From Pseudomonas graminis (lineage in GTDB: Bacteria > Pseudomonadota > Gammaproteobacteria > Pseudomonadales > Pseudomonadaceae), in NCBI RefSeq assembly GCF_004364335.1, contig NZ_SOCR01000001.1, forward strand, positions 186,001 to 250,000: a stretch of 64,000 nucleotides of DNA. Direction: 5' to 3'. The notes under the pieces are model-generated. The model was not told the DNA's origin. It did no database searches and saw only the letters and a list, made by a program, of their open reading frames with translations. This document shows positions 42,245 through 52,044 of the stretch, piece after piece (position 1 is the stretch's first letter; the number at the start of each line of letters is the position of its first letter). Both the position numbers and the translations under genes were made by a program.

Positions 42245-43189
42245 CTAGAGCCGAATATCCTCCGGCCGTTGAATCAGCGCTTCGATGCGGGTACCGGTGA
42301 TCTGTTCTTCATTGGAAAACCCGTCATACCGCGCCAGCTCGCCAAAGCTGATGCCAGTGAGCTCTTCAATCTGAGCGACACTGCGTCGATACGTCCTGAG
42401 GGCGCCAAAGACCAGCTCCAGCTTGCCCAGCTCGCGGGTCTGGTCGATGACGTACGCGCTGGCCGAAGGTTTGCCGTCATCGCCGAGAAACGCGACGACC
42501 TTCCAGAAGGCTCGGGGAATTTGTACGCCCCGGTACAGCGGGTCATCACTGCGCAGGACCGGCCCGGTGAAGACCGTGGCGCGCTCTTTCCAGCGGCGGG
42601 TGTTGTCGAGGATGAAGTCTTCGAGCTCCAGCCAGGTTTTCTGGTTGAAGGCAGACATCTGCGGTGAGCAGTTGGTGAAGTGGAAGGTGTCCTGATTGGC
42701 GGTCTGCGCCTCGGCTCCCCAGTTCGGGTCCTGCCGGCGAACCAGATGGCCGCGATCCAGCAGGTTGTCGCGGTACAGATCATCGCCAATCTGCGCGTCG
42801 ACCGGCAGGCGGCCGTCGTAGGCCCAGGCGTCCTGACTCCGCACAATCTCGACGCTGCTGCCCCCCTCGATGTTCACCCCGACGTACAGCGCGATGCGCC
42901 GACTCCGCGACATGCTGATCGAGAAATGCGTGTAGTCCAGACGGTTCTCCGGGTTGCCCAGGGGAAACACGTCGTCAGGCGTTGATGTCGTCGGCCATGG
43001 CACGACGAACTCCCCGAGGAAATCGCCGCTGTAGCCTGATCGGCCTTCCAGTTGCGACGCCGGCGTGACCCGTCCTTGTGGGGTTGATCGCAGCGCGGTG
43101 GCATGGGATGACGGATCGGCGATGATGGGCTGAAGATCGGCGAGACGGGGGCGGTGGGCGAGATCCACCGGAGCGTTGTGTGTTGGCAT
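42245..43189 (-). CDS. DNA/RNA non-specific endonuclease (NUC1 family)
   Basis: A 314-residue nuclease of the Serratia/NucA type. The active-site motif DRGHLVRRQDPNWG provides the catalytic His, with the metal-binding Asn in HFTNCSPQMSAFNQKTWLELE. Most family members are secreted or periplasmic, but here the start MPTHNAPVDLAHRPRL has no signal peptide. It may act in the cytoplasm, be exported by a non-Sec route, or be a toxin. No immunity gene is evident next to it. ATG 43189 is chosen over 43240 because the extra 17 codons have no support. Confidence 0.86.
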   Translation of the reverse strand: MPTHNAPVDLAHRPRLADLQPIIADPSSHATALRSTPQGRVTPASQLEGRSGYSGDFLGEFVVPWPTTSTPDDVFPLGNPENRLDYTHFSISMSRSRRIALYVGVNIEGGSSVEIVRSQDAWAYDGRLPVDAQIGDDLYRDNLLDRGHLVRRQDPNWGAEAQTANQDTFHFTNCSPQMSAFNQKTWLELEDFILDNTRRWKERATVFTGPVLRSDDPLYRGVQIPRAFWKVVAFLGDDGKPSASAYVIDQTRELGKLELVFGALRTYRRSVAQIEELTGISFGELARYDGFSNEEQITGTRIEALIQRPEDIRL

Positions 43190-43340
43190 CCTGCTACCTC
43201 TTGATTGATGGAGGCCCGTCGGGCGCCCCTTTTGATACAACGAACACGATCATGTGCCGCAAAATGTGAATATCACATGACCTGACGGGGGTATCGGCTA
43301 ACGGTGGTTCACAGCACGAATTGATGTTGACCGAGAGGGC

Positions 43341-43367
43341 CCCTTCCCGGCTGAAGCCGGTCCTACT
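43341..43367. repeat. Single REP half-element
   Basis: CTTCCCGGCTGAAGCCGGTCCTAC occurs once without a partner arm in the 43190-43535 gap. The remainder of that gap is the divergent promoter region of the nuclease and the channel; no gene is seen. Confidence 0.8.
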
Positions 43368-43535
43368 CATCGCGGATATCCAGTGAGCCGCTAAATCGCT
43401 TGAGAGTCGTCCCGACCCAATACTTGCTATCATCCGCCCCCGCGCGCACGAATGGTCGAGAGCCCCCGCCTCCCGTTCGATCCCTGCGCCAGACGATCAG
43501 ATCGCACAACCGGTTAACGCCCCAAAGGAACCCGA

Positions 43536-45965
43536 ATGCAACACGCTACGTTGAACCGTTTCCACGCTGGGCTGCTCGCGCTGTTGCTGTGCGTCACCGT
43601 GCCAGCTTTCGCACAAGCTGCGGCGGCGCAGGTCGCGCCCCAACCCGCGACACAGGCCGCCAGCCAGAGTGATGCAACGCCGGAAGTCGAGGCGCCAAGC
43701 CTGGATGACCTGAGCGAGCAGCTTGACCAGATCCGGCAAAAAGTCACCGTGAGCGCCAACGATGACCTGCTCTCGAGCCTGCGCCAGGCCGCATTGCAGG
43801 TGCAGAAGCAGGCCGATGATCTGATCGCCAAACAGGCGGTCGACATCGAGCACCTGAACGATCAGCTGAATATCCTTGGCCCGGTGCAACCGGACGAAGC
43901 GCCCACCCTGACCAGCCAGCGCAAGGCATTGACCGCCCAGAAAAACGCGCTGGTCAGCGACGAACGCCAGACCAATACCTTGAGTCAGTCGGCTCGGGAT
44001 CTCGCTACGCAGATCTTTAGCCTGCGCCGGAGCCTGTTTGATTCACAGATCAGCACTCGCACCGCAAGCCCCCTCAGTTCGGCGTTCTGGTCGACCCTGA
44101 TACGCCCGACCGATGACGACCTCAGGCGCATGAACGGTCTGCTGGACGACGTCCGCAGCGTGTTCACCAGCGCCCTCGCACCCGGCAACCGCATGTTGTT
44201 TGCCAGCGTCGTCATCGGCGCGCTGCTGATCTGGGTGGTCGTGCGCCGGCTTCTGGAAAGCTTGCTGATCCGCCTGATGGTCCGTCGGCTGCCCGAGGGC
44301 CGTCTGCGCCGCAGCGCCCTGGCACTCGCCGTCGGGCTGTCGACCGTGCTGACCATCACCGCCGCCACGTCATTGCTGCGTTGGGGCATCGTCGATAATG
44401 CAGTGCTCAGCAACGACGTGGTCAATCTGCTCGACCAACTGCAAACGCTGATCACCTTCTGCGCCTTCATTGTGGGCCTGGGTCGCGCGCTGTTGATGCT
44501 GCCGCACCCCTCGTGGCGCCTGCCCGGCATACCGGACGAAATCGCTGCTGCCATGGGCCGCTTTCCGCCTGTGCTGGCCCTGGCGCTGATGATCATCGGC
44601 ACCCAGGAGCGCATCAACAGTGTCATTGCCAGCAGCCTGGCCCTGACCGTAGCGGTCAACGGCCTGACGGCGCTGGCCGTTTCGCTGGTGTTCTTCTTCG
44701 GCCTGGTGCGCTACCGGCGCACCCGCCGCCGCTGTGCAATCGAGCGTCCGGGCGGCCTTGCCGGGCTGATTCCTTTCGTCGTGGCGGTGTGGGTCGGCCT
44801 GAGTTTGCTCGCCTTGCTGAGCGGCTACCTCACCCTGGCCTACTTCCTGGCAGTCAAGCTGCTCTGGATGAGCGTGGTGGCCTCGACCGCCTACCTGCTG
44901 GTGGCGTTCTTCGGCGACGTCTGCGAAACACTCCTCTCGCCCAAGCAACCAGGGGGCATGGCACTGGGGTCGGCACTCGGCCTGTCCCCGCGCCACCAGG
45001 CCCAGGCGAGCACCATTCTGGCGGGCGTTGGCCGCAGTTTGCTGTTGCTGGCCGCCGTGCTGCTGGCCTTCCTCCCCTCCGGTTCAAGCCCGGGCGAGTT
45101 GCTCGAAAGCTTCACCCGAATGGAAGTCACCGACAAATCCCTGGGCGCCTTGAACATCGTTCCAAGCGACATACTCTTGGCACTGGGCTGCCTGGTCGCC
45201 GGCCTGTTTGGCGTGCGCGTGCTCAAGGAATGGTTCGGCGAACGCCTGCTGCCGGAAACCAACATGGACGCCGGCATGCAGGCGTCCCTGGTGACCCTGA
45301 TCGGCTACATCGGGTTTGTGCTGGTGATTGCAGTGGTGATGTCCACCCTGCACATCAGCCTGACGAACCTGACCTGGGTCGTGAGCGCGCTGTCGGTCGG
45401 GATCGGGTTTGGTCTGCAGGCCATCGTGCAGAACTTCATCTCCGGTCTGATCCTGTTGACCGAGCGGCCGGTCAAGGTGGGAGATTGGGTGAGCCTGGCG
45501 GGGGTCGAGGGCGATATTCGTCGGATCAACGTGCGTGCCACCGAAATCCAGATGTCCGACCGTTCCACGGTGATCGTGCCGAACTCACAGTTCATTACCC
45601 AGAACGTACGCAACGTGACCATGGGCAATGCGCTGGGCGTGGTCGGGATTTCCCTGACGCTGCCGCTGGAAACGGATGTCTTGCAGATCCGCGAACTGCT
45701 GTTGCAGGCCTTCACCGAGCACGAAGCCATACTCGATACGCCAGCGCCGTCGGTCACCTTCAAAGACCTGACCAACACAGGCCTGATCATCAGCGCCAGC
45801 GGTTTCGTCAACAGCCCGCGTTCGGTGGGCGGTGCGCGTAGCGACCTGTTGTTTACCGTGCTCGGGCGCCTGCGCGAAATGGGCATCGCGCTGTCTGCAC
45901 CGCAGAGCATGGTGTTGATCAATGAGGGGCTGAGCAAAGAGCAGCCGCCGGCCGTGGCTGATTGA
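43536..45965 (+). CDS. Large mechanosensitive channel, DUF3772-MscS type
   Basis: An 809-residue MscS-superfamily channel. A signal peptide (LLALLLCVTVPAFAQA) leads to a ~170-residue periplasmic coiled-coil DUF3772 domain (DDLSEQLDQIRQKVTV). About 11 helices follow. The pore helix and beta domain are clear: SVGIGFGLQAIVQNFISGLI, TERPVKVGDWVSLAG, VIVPNSQFITQNVRN. It opens under membrane tension to release solutes during osmotic downshift. Size and order match the YbiO/YjeP-like family of large MscS channels. Confidence 0.9.
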   Translation: MQHATLNRFHAGLLALLLCVTVPAFAQAAAAQVAPQPATQAASQSDATPEVEAPSLDDLSEQLDQIRQKVTVSANDDLLSSLRQAALQVQKQADDLIAKQAVDIEHLNDQLNILGPVQPDEAPTLTSQRKALTAQKNALVSDERQTNTLSQSARDLATQIFSLRRSLFDSQISTRTASPLSSAFWSTLIRPTDDDLRRMNGLLDDVRSVFTSALAPGNRMLFASVVIGALLIWVVVRRLLESLLIRLMVRRLPEGRLRRSALALAVGLSTVLTITAATSLLRWGIVDNAVLSNDVVNLLDQLQTLITFCAFIVGLGRALLMLPHPSWRLPGIPDEIAAAMGRFPPVLALALMIIGTQERINSVIASSLALTVAVNGLTALAVSLVFFFGLVRYRRTRRRCAIERPGGLAGLIPFVVAVWVGLSLLALLSGYLTLAYFLAVKLLWMSVVASTAYLLVAFFGDVCETLLSPKQPGGMALGSALGLSPRHQAQASTILAGVGRSLLLLAAVLLAFLPSGSSPGELLESFTRMEVTDKSLGALNIVPSDILLALGCLVAGLFGVRVLKEWFGERLLPETNMDAGMQASLVTLIGYIGFVLVIAVVMSTLHISLTNLTWVVSALSVGIGFGLQAIVQNFISGLILLTERPVKVGDWVSLAGVEGDIRRINVRATEIQMSDRSTVIVPNSQFITQNVRNVTMGNALGVVGISLTLPLETDVLQIRELLLQAFTEHEAILDTPAPSVTFKDLTNTGLIISASGFVNSPRSVGGARSDLLFTVLGRLREMGIALSAPQSMVLINEGLSKEQPPAVAD

Positions 45966-46048
45966 TCACTTAATCAAGCGTGCCCGGGTGAATGGCTGCG
46001 CGGCGCGACCGTCGACTTAATGACTGACGCGCCGCGCGACCATCGGAA

Positions 46049-47407
46049 TCAGCTCACCTCTTTGTTCGGGTCTTCGGCATGGGCCCAGCGATAATCCAGA
46101 CGCGGCGCGAACACTTTGATCCGGCGCTTGATCTTGATCAGGATCGGGTCATGCACCGGCTCCGGATCTTTCAGGAAGGCCGTCAGCACAGCGCTCAGTG
46201 CGTACAGGCCGCAGAATGCCCAGACCACGCCTTCAATACCGTAGCTTTCATTGAAGATTGCCACCACGGCTGGGCCCACCCATGTCGACGCGCCAGCACC
46301 CAGGCTGAGCACCGACAGCGCGGCGGCTTTGTTGTTGGGCGCTAATGCGGGTGCGAGCGCCGACAGCGGCACAAAACACGCCAGCGTCAGGCCGTAGAAC
46401 GCACCGAAGATTGAAGCGATCAGGAAGTCGTGGGGAAACGCTTGCGGCATAAAGAAGAACAACGGAGTGCTGATCGTGCTGCCCACCGCGCCAAACCACA
46501 GGATCGTGTTGCGATAGCCGATCTTGGTGCTGATCACGCTGGAGCTCAGATTGCCGATGATGTTGAACACGAAGACGATGGTCAGCAGGCGTAACCACTC
46601 TTCCAGGGTGAAGCCGACGGTGTGCATGAAGAACCCGGGCATGACCACCAGAAAGCCGAACATCGACGAGGTGTTGATCACCCGGACGAGAGCGGCCAGC
46701 GAGACTTTCGGACGCGTCCACATGATGGTGATGTTCTTGGCCATCGACACCATCGGCCGCTCGCCTTCGGGGGCGAGCCGACGCATGCCGTGGGCTTCAC
46801 GCATGCCGACCAAACCAATCACGCCGCCTATGACCACCAGAGCAAAGGACAACCAGAAGGTTTGCAGTGCGCCAATCAGCGGGATCGCGGCGCTCGCCAC
46901 CAGAGAGCCCAGCATCGGCAGGCCCGCAGCGTAAGCGACCCAGAACCAGCCCACGGCCATGCCCATTTTGCGGGAAGGCGTGGAAGCGGCGATCCAGACC
47001 AGAAAGCCATAAGCGAACAGCGGATAACCGAAACCGCGCAAGCCGTAGGTCAGCAGAATCATCGAGTAGCTCAATTCCTGCAGACCGTAGATCAGGAAGA
47101 GCACTTCAAACACGCTCCAGATGATCAATCCCAGGAACATCACCCGTTTCGGGCCCCAGATATTGGAGAGCGCGCCGGCAAGCCACGATGAAATCCCGAC
47201 CGTGACGCCGTAGAGGGTGAAGATCATGGCGATTTGGTCGGCGGGCATGCCGCGATCGCTGAGGAAGGGCGAGAGGTATCCGAGTTCTACGCCATCGCCG
47301 ATCATGAAGATCAACAGGCCGACAAACCCCCAGAACATGGGATAGGGAATTCCGACTTTTTCGCAGAATCGTGAGAGTGGAGTGTTCGGAGTGGATTGAT
47401 CGCTCAA
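46049..47407 (-). CDS. MFS transporter, polyol permease family
   Basis: A 452-residue 12-helix carrier. FWGFVGLLIFMIGDGVELGYLSPFL (split over helix 1), GPKRVMFLGLIIWSVFEVLF and GLRGFGYPLFAYGFLVW place it with the ribitol/arabinitol permeases RbtT and DalT and Bacillus CsbX. A charged cytoplasmic tail ends it. The probable start is TTG 47407 (LSDQSTPNTPL), eight bases after AGGA; the longer frame to 47518 has unlikely composition. No polyol dehydrogenase lies nearby, so it is an orphan carrier here. Confidence 0.82.
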   Translation of the reverse strand: MSDQSTPNTPLSRFCEKVGIPYPMFWGFVGLLIFMIGDGVELGYLSPFLSDRGMPADQIAMIFTLYGVTVGISSWLAGALSNIWGPKRVMFLGLIIWSVFEVLFLIYGLQELSYSMILLTYGLRGFGYPLFAYGFLVWIAASTPSRKMGMAVGWFWVAYAAGLPMLGSLVASAAIPLIGALQTFWLSFALVVIGGVIGLVGMREAHGMRRLAPEGERPMVSMAKNITIMWTRPKVSLAALVRVINTSSMFGFLVVMPGFFMHTVGFTLEEWLRLLTIVFVFNIIGNLSSSVISTKIGYRNTILWFGAVGSTISTPLFFFMPQAFPHDFLIASIFGAFYGLTLACFVPLSALAPALAPNNKAAALSVLSLGAGASTWVGPAVVAIFNESYGIEGVVWAFCGLYALSAVLTAFLKDPEPVHDPILIKIKRRIKVFAPRLDYRWAHAEDPNKEVS

Positions 47408-47939
47408 TTTTCCGGTCCTTTTTTTGATGCACGGCGTTTGGTCGCGCCGAATGAATGGCCTCGATGAGGTTGAAAGGCAGTTGATGTTGCACAGATTTAC
47501 GCTTCGGGCAGCGAGCAAAACTGGCTTGATGGGTAGCGCGCGGGGGTCGGACGTGATGGCAGCTATCGTCGACCCATTAATCTATGTTTTTTCTAGATTT
47601 TCGAGCCCGTAGCCAGACTTTTATGACAGATGGAACGATTAATCTCAACCGCACGACTTCAGTCCGGGTGCGACAACGTGCCCGGTTGTATCGCCTGAGG
47701 CGTAGAAGGACCGGGCGGTCAGCTGTTGCGACTTGTGTCTGAAAATAGATGCAATTAATTTCTGCAAGATGGCTCTATTCCGCACTTCTCGGCGATTTTC
47801 ACCGGAAGCACGCCGGTTTTGATACCGGCGCTGCCGATGCAGGCGCTGCCGGAACGCTGGGCCATGAAGCGCATTTACGTCTCGACGGTTGTTAAGCGAG
47901 TGCGCTCATGATCGTGCTCCGCTCTGCGTGGGCATGCAT
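47408..47939. other. Long gap with promoter-like DNA, no supported gene
   Basis: The region holds the upstream DNA of the polyol permease. AATCTA/TAGATT (47579-47584, 47594-47599) is a short inverted repeat in AT-rich DNA, and CCGGG/CCCGG pairs near 47660-47690. A 48-codon frame at 47749-47895 has no ribosome-binding site or recognisable motif. I do not call a gene here. Confidence 0.4.
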
Positions 47940-47956
47940 CCCGGACGCTCTGCGTC

Positions 47957-48096
47957 CATTCCCGGCTAAAGCCGGTCCCACAATGAACACCGCAGACAGC
48001 CACTATTTGTTGGAGCCGGCTTGCTGACGAATGCATTCTGTCAGTTGATATCTTCATACCTGACCCGTCGCGTTCGCCAGCAAGCCGGCTCCTACA
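47957..48096. repeat. REP half-site plus a full REPIN
   Basis: TTCCCGGCTAAAGCCGGTCCCAC (47959-47981) is an isolated REP. GGAGCCGGCTTGCTGACGAATG (48011-) and CGTTCGCCAGCAAGCCGGCTCCTACA (to 48096) form a complete hairpin of the type found in the 1.4-2.8 kb array. Confidence 0.88.
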
Positions 48097-48147
48097 GTGA
48101 GTATGCGTGCAGCCAGCGGGCCCGGCGGTGCCCCCCAAGGACCGGTT

Positions 48148-48193
48148 GCCGAAGGCGAAACGCGAGGCCGTTAGGCCGAGGCTCTTGATCTGC
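48148..48193. repeat. 3' part of a hairpin-bearing intergenic repeat
   Basis: GCCGAAGGCGAAAC, a small hairpin GGCC-GTTA-GGCC, and GCTCTTGATCT match the end of the longer element at 55925-56170, where the hairpin has different bases but the flanks are the same. The selU stop codon (48173-48171) lies inside this hairpin, so the last residues of SelU (SRSRASA) come from the repeat. Confidence 0.65.
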
Positions 48194-49283
48194 TGCGCTG
48201 TTTTAAATACTCGACAACCGCCTTCTGATCCCCGGCAAACTCGATCCGGGGGTTCTTGCTGTCCCGCTGAAACGCGTACATCGGATCGTAATACTCGCTC
48301 AACATCCCGCTGATCCAGCCCCGGTGCAAATCCACCGCCCCACTGCGCGCCTGCTCGGCCAGGGCGCTGTCCATGATCGCCGCCAGCCGCTGATGACGCT
48401 CACCGCCCAAGCGCCGAACGATGCTCGACAGGCTTTGTTTCAGCCGCTCGGCGTACGCCGCAAAACCCGTTTCGACGCCCTGCACGGCAACGAATTCGGC
48501 GCACAGATCGGTCACATAATCCTTCAGAATCCGCTCGACGCGACTCTCAAAACTGTCCTCCAGCCATACCAACGGCGCGTCCTGCATGGTCCGGTACAAC
48601 TCGAGCGGCACCGCCCGACTGCCCACAATGCGCCCTTCATCCTCGATCACGAATTGATTCAGGTGCGGGGCGCGCTTCTTCAGAATATCGACGGCCAGCA
48701 GGTTCTCGAAATCGATCTGCCCCGGCTGCGGCGTCGCGTGTTTGCCGAAGCTCGAGCCGCGATGGTTGGCATGGCCTTCAAGATCCAGCCCGTTGTCGAG
48801 CTGCTGCAGCACTTCGGTCTTGCCGCTGCCGGTCAGCCCGCCGATCAACACGAAATCGCACTCGGCGACGGCCTGCTCGGTCACCTCGATCAAAAAGCTG
48901 CGCATCGCCTTGTAGCCACCGATAACCCGGGGATACTCAATGCCCGCTTCACTCTTGAGCCATTGCTGGGTGATCTGCGAACGCAGTCCGCCGCGGAAGC
49001 AGTACAGAAAGCCCTGTGGATGGTTGCGGGCAAAGCTCGCCCACGCGTCGATTCGCGCCTGTTTCAAGTCGCCCGACACCAGGCTGTGGCCCAGTTCGAT
49101 GGCGGCCTGCTGGCCGTCCTGCTTGTAGCTGGTGCCGACCTTTTGCCGCTCGACGTCGTTCATCAGCGGCAGGTTGATCACGCCGGGGAACGCGCCCTTG
49201 GTGAATTCCACCGGCGCGCGCACGTCCATCATCGGCACGTCGTTGAGGAAAATCTCGCGCAGGTCGACGCTGTTGTCACGCAT
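48171..49283 (-). CDS. selU: tRNA 2-selenouridine synthase
   Basis: A 370-residue protein (SelU/MnmH, older name YbbB). The N-terminal rhodanese domain holds the catalytic Cys in [12 protein letters not shown]; the C-terminal P-loop domain has [15 protein letters not shown]. It geranylates and then selenates 2-thiouridine at the wobble base of tRNA for Lys, Glu and Gln, using selenophosphate from SelD. Its ATG overlaps the selD TGA by one base (TGATG), so selenophosphate production and use are co-translated. The tail RSRSRASA is encoded by an intergenic repeat and is probably not part of the ancestral protein. Confidence 0.95.
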   Translation of the reverse strand: MRDNSVDLREIFLNDVPMMDVRAPVEFTKGAFPGVINLPLMNDVERQKVGTSYKQDGQQAAIELGHSLVSGDLKQARIDAWASFARNHPQGFLYCFRGGLRSQITQQWLKSEAGIEYPRVIGGYKAMRSFLIEVTEQAVAECDFVLIGGLTGSGKTEVLQQLDNGLDLEGHANHRGSSFGKHATPQPGQIDFENLLAVDILKKRAPHLNQFVIEDEGRIVGSRAVPLELYRTMQDAPLVWLEDSFESRVERILKDYVTDLCAEFVAVQGVETGFAAYAERLKQSLSSIVRRLGGERHQRLAAIMDSALAEQARSGAVDLHRGWISGMLSEYYDPMYAFQRDSKNPRIEFAGDQKAVVEYLKQRSRSRASA

Positions 49284-50317
49284 CAGAACACCTCGACCGC
49301 GAGTGGCTGTCGCTCGACCAGTTCGCCGATCGGCGCAAGGCTCAGGCCGAGTTCGTCGGCCATTGCCAGGAACGCGGCTTCCTCAGCCGGCTCCACGGCA
49401 ATCAGCAGGCCACCGCTGGTTTGCGGATCGCACAGCAGGAGCTTTTGCGCCTCGGTCAACGCGCCAATGCGCTCCCCATAGCTGTCGTAATTGCGGTGGG
49501 TGCCACCGGGGATGCAGTCCTGCTCGATGTAGAAATCGACGCTGCCCAGACGCGGCACGGCGGCAGCGTCCAACCGTGCGGTGACTTGACTGCCGTCGGC
49601 CATTTCAACCAGATGCCCGAGCAAGCCGAAGCCGGTCACGTCGGTCATTGCAGTAACGCCGGCCAGTCGGGAGAACCGGCTGCCGGGCTTGTTCAGCGTG
49701 CACATCACGTCACAGGCCAGACCGATGTCTTCGTCGCGCAGCAGGCCTTTCTTTTCGGCCGTGGTGAGGATGCCGATGCCCAGAGGCTTGGTCAGGAACA
49801 GCTTGCAGCCCACGGTGGCGGTGTCGTTGCGCTTCATGAAGCACTTCTCCACCAGCCCGGTGACCGCCAGACCGAAAATCGGCTCCGGTGCGTCGATGGA
49901 GTGACCGCCAGCAAGAGGGATGCCGGCCGCGTCGCACACCGCACGCCCGCCTCGGATCACTTCGCGGGCGATTTCCGGGGCCAGGACGTTGACCGGCCAG
50001 CCGAGAATGGCGATGGCCATCAACGGGTCGCCGCCCATGGCGTAGATGTCGCTGATGGCGTTGGTCGCGGCGATGCGGCCGAAGTCGAAGGGGTCGTCGA
50101 CGATGGGCATGAAGAAGTCGGTGGTGGACACGACACCCTTTTCGTCGTCGATGGCATAGACCGCCGCGTCATCGCGGGAGGCATTGCCGACCCACAGGCG
50201 CGGGTCGAGGTTCTGCGCGCCACTGCCGGCGAGGATGGTTTCCAGCACCTTGGGCGAGATCTTGCAGCCGCAACCGGCGCCGTGGCTGTATTGGGTAAGA
50301 CGAATCGGGTCGGTCAT
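49283..50317 (-). CDS. selD: Selenide, water dikinase (selenophosphate synthase)
   Basis: A 344-residue enzyme making selenophosphate from selenide and ATP. The N-terminal glycine-rich loop HGAGCGCKI has the catalytic residue as Cys, not selenocysteine, followed by the essential Lys. [25 protein letters not shown] and AGGHSID are the usual ATP/metal-binding blocks. ATG 50317 is used; the 43 codons further up in frame are non-coding in style. The gene is directly upstream of and overlapping selU. selA and selB are not in this window. Confidence 0.95.
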   Translation of the reverse strand: MTDPIRLTQYSHGAGCGCKISPKVLETILAGSGAQNLDPRLWVGNASRDDAAVYAIDDEKGVVSTTDFFMPIVDDPFDFGRIAATNAISDIYAMGGDPLMAIAILGWPVNVLAPEIAREVIRGGRAVCDAAGIPLAGGHSIDAPEPIFGLAVTGLVEKCFMKRNDTATVGCKLFLTKPLGIGILTTAEKKGLLRDEDIGLACDVMCTLNKPGSRFSRLAGVTAMTDVTGFGLLGHLVEMADGSQVTARLDAAAVPRLGSVDFYIEQDCIPGGTHRNYDSYGERIGALTEAQKLLLCDPQTSGGLLIAVEPAEEAAFLAMADELGLSLAPIGELVERQPLAVEVF

Positions 50318-50421
50318 GGGAAGCCCCTTGAGTTTCAAGGCGCCGAAGTCTACCAGAGGCGCCAGTGGGTTGAAGGGTTGCTGGATGGCTGGCTGGATCG
50401 GCGGACTCTCAGACGGTCTTG

Positions 50422-50508
50422 TAGGAGCCGGCTTGCTGGCGAACACGGTAGGCCAGAAAAAGAGATGTCGCCTGACACGCCGCCTTCGCCAGCAAGCCGG
50501 CTCCTACA
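50422..50508. repeat. REPIN between selD and an MFS gene
   Basis: GTAGGAGCCGGCTTGCTGGCG and its complement CGCCAGCAAGCCGGCTCCTAC flank a ~45-bp loop. It is the same type as in the array near 1.4-2.8 kb. Confidence 0.9.
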
Positions 50509-50533
50509 GATCGAAGGTTCGCATGAGTGCGTT

Positions 50534-51682
50534 TTAACCCTTCGCCATGCGCCGTGCCGTCAGCACTTGCGCGAGCATCAGCGCGCCGACGCAGAGCAGC
50601 GCTTCCCGCAGGCCAATGAGGTGGGCAGCAAAGCCGATCAGCGCGGGGCCCAGCAAAATGCCGCAGTAACCGATCCCGGTAATCACCGCAATCGCCAGCC
50701 CCGCCGGCATTTTGGTCTGCGCACCCACCACCGAGCAGTACACCGGAAAGGTGTTGGACAGGCCCAGACCGATCAGCGCGAAGCCCAGCAGGAACAGCGG
50801 CCACGGCTCCAGCAGGATCGCCATGGCAAACCCGACCATCACCAGCAAGCCGCCGCCGATCAGCAGGTTCACCGCGCCAAAGCGGTTCCTTAACCAGTCC
50901 CCGGAAAAACGCCCCGCGGCCATCGCCAGGGAGAACACGGCGTACGCGCCGCCGGCCACCGACAAATCGATCTGGTGCATGCGGTTCAGGAACAGCGCGC
51001 TCCAGTCGAGCATCGCGCCTTCCACCAGCAGCGCGATGAAGCAAAGAATGCCGACGATCACCACTTTGGTGGTCGGCCGGGCGAACGGCGCTGAAGGGTC
51101 GTCCGCGCCATGGGGCACCAGGTAGCGCGCGTGCCAGAGCAGCATCCCGGCAATCAGCGCCACCACCACGGCCACGGCCAGTAACGGCGAAGCGCCCAGC
51201 CACAGCAGCAAGGTCATCAACAGCGCACTGCCGATACCGCCGAGGCTGAACAGCCCGTGGAACCCCGACATCATCGGCCGCCCGTGGTCGCGCTCGACCA
51301 TCAGGCCCTGCACGTTCATTGCCACGTCGATGCTGCCCAGTCCCGCGCCGAACACCGCCAGGGCCACTGCCAGCGCCGGCAGGGACGACAAGGTGGCAAG
51401 CAACGGCAGCATGCAGCAGATCAACGCGCCGCCAATCAGCGAGACAAAGCGGCAGCCCTTGCGGGTGGTCAGCATTCCCGCCAGGGGCATCGTCAGCATC
51501 GAACCCAGACCGAAGCACAACAACAGCAAGCCAAGCTGGGCTTCTTCAAGCCCGGCGCGGTCGCGAGCGAAAGGCACCAGCGGCGCCCACGCGCCTAGGG
51601 ACATGCCGGACAGCAGGAACGTCAGGCGATAACTCCAGAGATGGACGAAAACGGGGGCACGAACGGATTGAGCGATGGACAC
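50534..51682 (-). CDS. MFS transporter, YbjJ/FucP-like
   Basis: A 382-residue 12-helix major facilitator. LSGMSLGAWAPLVPFARDRAG, DVAMNVQGLMVERDHGRPMMSGFHGLFSLGG and SNTFPVYCSVVGAQTKMPAG are features of the YbjJ-type group of short MFS proteins, whose substrates are mostly unknown. It lies 216 bases from the selD start in the same direction with a REPIN between, so co-transcription is unlikely. Confidence 0.85.
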   Translation of the reverse strand: MSIAQSVRAPVFVHLWSYRLTFLLSGMSLGAWAPLVPFARDRAGLEEAQLGLLLLCFGLGSMLTMPLAGMLTTRKGCRFVSLIGGALICCMLPLLATLSSLPALAVALAVFGAGLGSIDVAMNVQGLMVERDHGRPMMSGFHGLFSLGGIGSALLMTLLLWLGASPLLAVAVVVALIAGMLLWHARYLVPHGADDPSAPFARPTTKVVIVGILCFIALLVEGAMLDWSALFLNRMHQIDLSVAGGAYAVFSLAMAAGRFSGDWLRNRFGAVNLLIGGGLLVMVGFAMAILLEPWPLFLLGFALIGLGLSNTFPVYCSVVGAQTKMPAGLAIAVITGIGYCGILLGPALIGFAAHLIGLREALLCVGALMLAQVLTARRMAKG

Positions 51683-51760
51683 AAGCGACGACCTGAACGG
51701 GTCTGCGCGACGGCAGACATTGAATGAAAAAGCGCGATCCCTCGCGGAGACGCTCCTCCC

Positions 51761-52033
51761 GTGGGACGGGCTTTAGCCGGGAACAGGCCAGCATGCGCAC
51801 CGTTATTATGCGGTGTGACACCTGACGCCTTCCCGGCTGAAGCCGGTCCCACCGATGAAGGACAAGATGCATCTACTGTAGGAGCCGGCTTGCTGGCGAA
51901 AGCTGTGTGTCAGTCACCCTTTCACGTGTCTGACAGATCGGGTTCGCCAGCAAGCCGGCTCCTACAGCATTTCCCTACAACCTGGGATCTGCGATGTGAC
52001 ACCTGACGCTTTCCCGGCTGAAGCCGGTCCTAC
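51761..52033. repeat. Two REPINs and a REP half-site
   Basis: Elements lie at 51761-51852 (arms GACGGGCTTTAGCCGGGAA / TTCCCGGCTGAAGCCGGTC), 51878-51966 (GAGCCGGCTTGCTGGCGAA type) and about 51991-52033 (right arm only, with the TGTGACACCTGACGC lead also seen in the first). They fill the 51683-52044 gap; no gene is present. Confidence 0.9.
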
Positions 52034-52044
52034 GAGAGCCCCGA

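Noticed and set aside
47749..47895. 48-residue ORF in the gap downstream of selU
   Set aside because: No ribosome-binding site, no recognisable motif, and the composition is like the flanking non-coding DNA.
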